From assembly GCA_946480885.1 (NCBI GenBank), contig CAMLLK010000092.1, forward strand, positions 1 to 5,233: DNA of 5,233 bases, read 5' to 3'. Both the position numbers and the translations under genes were made by a program. Shown piece by piece: positions 5,048-5,233 of the stretch. A model generated the notes under the pieces. The model did no database searches. It was not told where the DNA came from and saw only the letters and a list, made by a program, of their open reading frames with translations. The stretch comes from an uncultured Thermoproteales archaeon (GTDB lineage: Archaea > Thermoproteota > Thermoprotei > Thermoproteales > Thermoproteaceae). Each line of letters opens with the position of its first letter. Within the stretch, counting starts at the first letter, position 1.

Positions 5048-5233
5048 ATGCAGAGACATGTGACTTATAGAGATAAGTTCTACCGCCTACTACACCCTCG
5101 ACTCGTGGTGGTGCTAGCCACTAAGTGCCCCAACAACCGTTTGAACTTAATGCCTGCCTCTTGGAATACTCCAGTTTCGGAAGACCCACCTCCAGTGGCC
5201 GTGGCCATAGACAGAGAGTCGTATACACATAGA
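5048..5233 (+). CDS. Flavin-reductase-like FMN-binding split-barrel protein, 3' end cut off
   Basis: 62 codons from ATG 5048 stay open to the window edge. The N-terminus is typical of the flavin reductase-like domain. [18 protein letters not shown] (about 11-28) is the first barrel strand with the 'hPRPVvhvtT' pattern. [20 protein letters not shown] (33-52) contains the 'N-x-M-x-x-S-W-x-x-x-x-x-x-P' flavin-pocket segment, and [10 protein letters not shown] ends the visible part. Complete members are about 160-200 residues, so roughly two thirds is missing. Such proteins bind FMN and use NAD(P)H or act as flavin carriers or oxidoreductases in the cytoplasm. It starts one base after the TusA stop with a GGAG seven bases before, so it is cotranscribed with the sulfur carrier; a redox role tied to sulfur chemistry is an inference. 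Confidence 0.88.
   Translation, partial: MQRHVTYRDKFYRLLHPRLVVVLATKCPNNRLNLMPASWNTPVSEDPPPVAVAIDRESYTHR

Noticed and set aside
1..5233. CRISPR array, insertion sequence, tRNA or rRNA gene
   Set aside because: No regularly spaced repeats, terminal inverted repeats, transposase, cloverleaf or rRNA signature was seen on either strand.

Overview
The window looks like a piece of a hyperthermophilic crenarchaeal chromosome, most likely Thermoproteales and close to Pyrobaculum. This is inferred from gene content and layout, since there is no rRNA or other marker gene. Genes are tightly packed on both strands. Most first genes have an A/T-rich TATA element about 23-26 bases before the start codon and no Shine-Dalgarno, which means leaderless transcripts. 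AGG/AGA/ATA codons are frequent, and the one sizeable intergenic gap appears to hold an archaeal C/D box guide RNA.

Left third (1-1853): two related RecA/KaiC-type P-loop ATPases point away from each other. The leftward one (1-402, cut by the window edge) is translationally coupled by ATGA overlap to a 97-codon gene of unknown function (399-692). The rightward one (879-1853) carries an extra C-terminal region. The 186 bp between the divergent units contains a candidate C/D box sRNA (about 764-823). Its D guide is complementary to an anticodon arm of the tRNA-Glu(CUC) type, with the methylation position falling on wobble base C34. This third is visibly more A/T-rich than the rest, and the function of the ATPase locus is not known.

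Middle (1890-4405): a TatD-like metal-dependent hydrolase (+) runs tail-to-tail, with a 21-bp overlap, into a DegT/DnrJ/EryC1/StrS-type PLP aminotransferase (-). The aminotransferase shares a 29-bp divergent promoter region with a small polytopic membrane protein (+). The two TATA boxes there are interlocked, each lying next to the other gene's start codon. The membrane protein gene ends on a CTAG whose two strands supply the stop codons of both convergent genes.

Right third (4402-5233): a DUF59/MIP18 (SufT/PaaD-like) Fe-S assembly protein (-) is divergent from a TusA-type sulfur carrier (+). Both appear to use one shared TTAA core 24-26 bases from each start. tusA is followed after one base by a flavin-reductase-like FMN-binding protein that runs off the window. 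These three look like a small sulfur / Fe-S / redox module.

No tRNA or rRNA gene, CRISPR array, insertion sequence or long repeat was seen.
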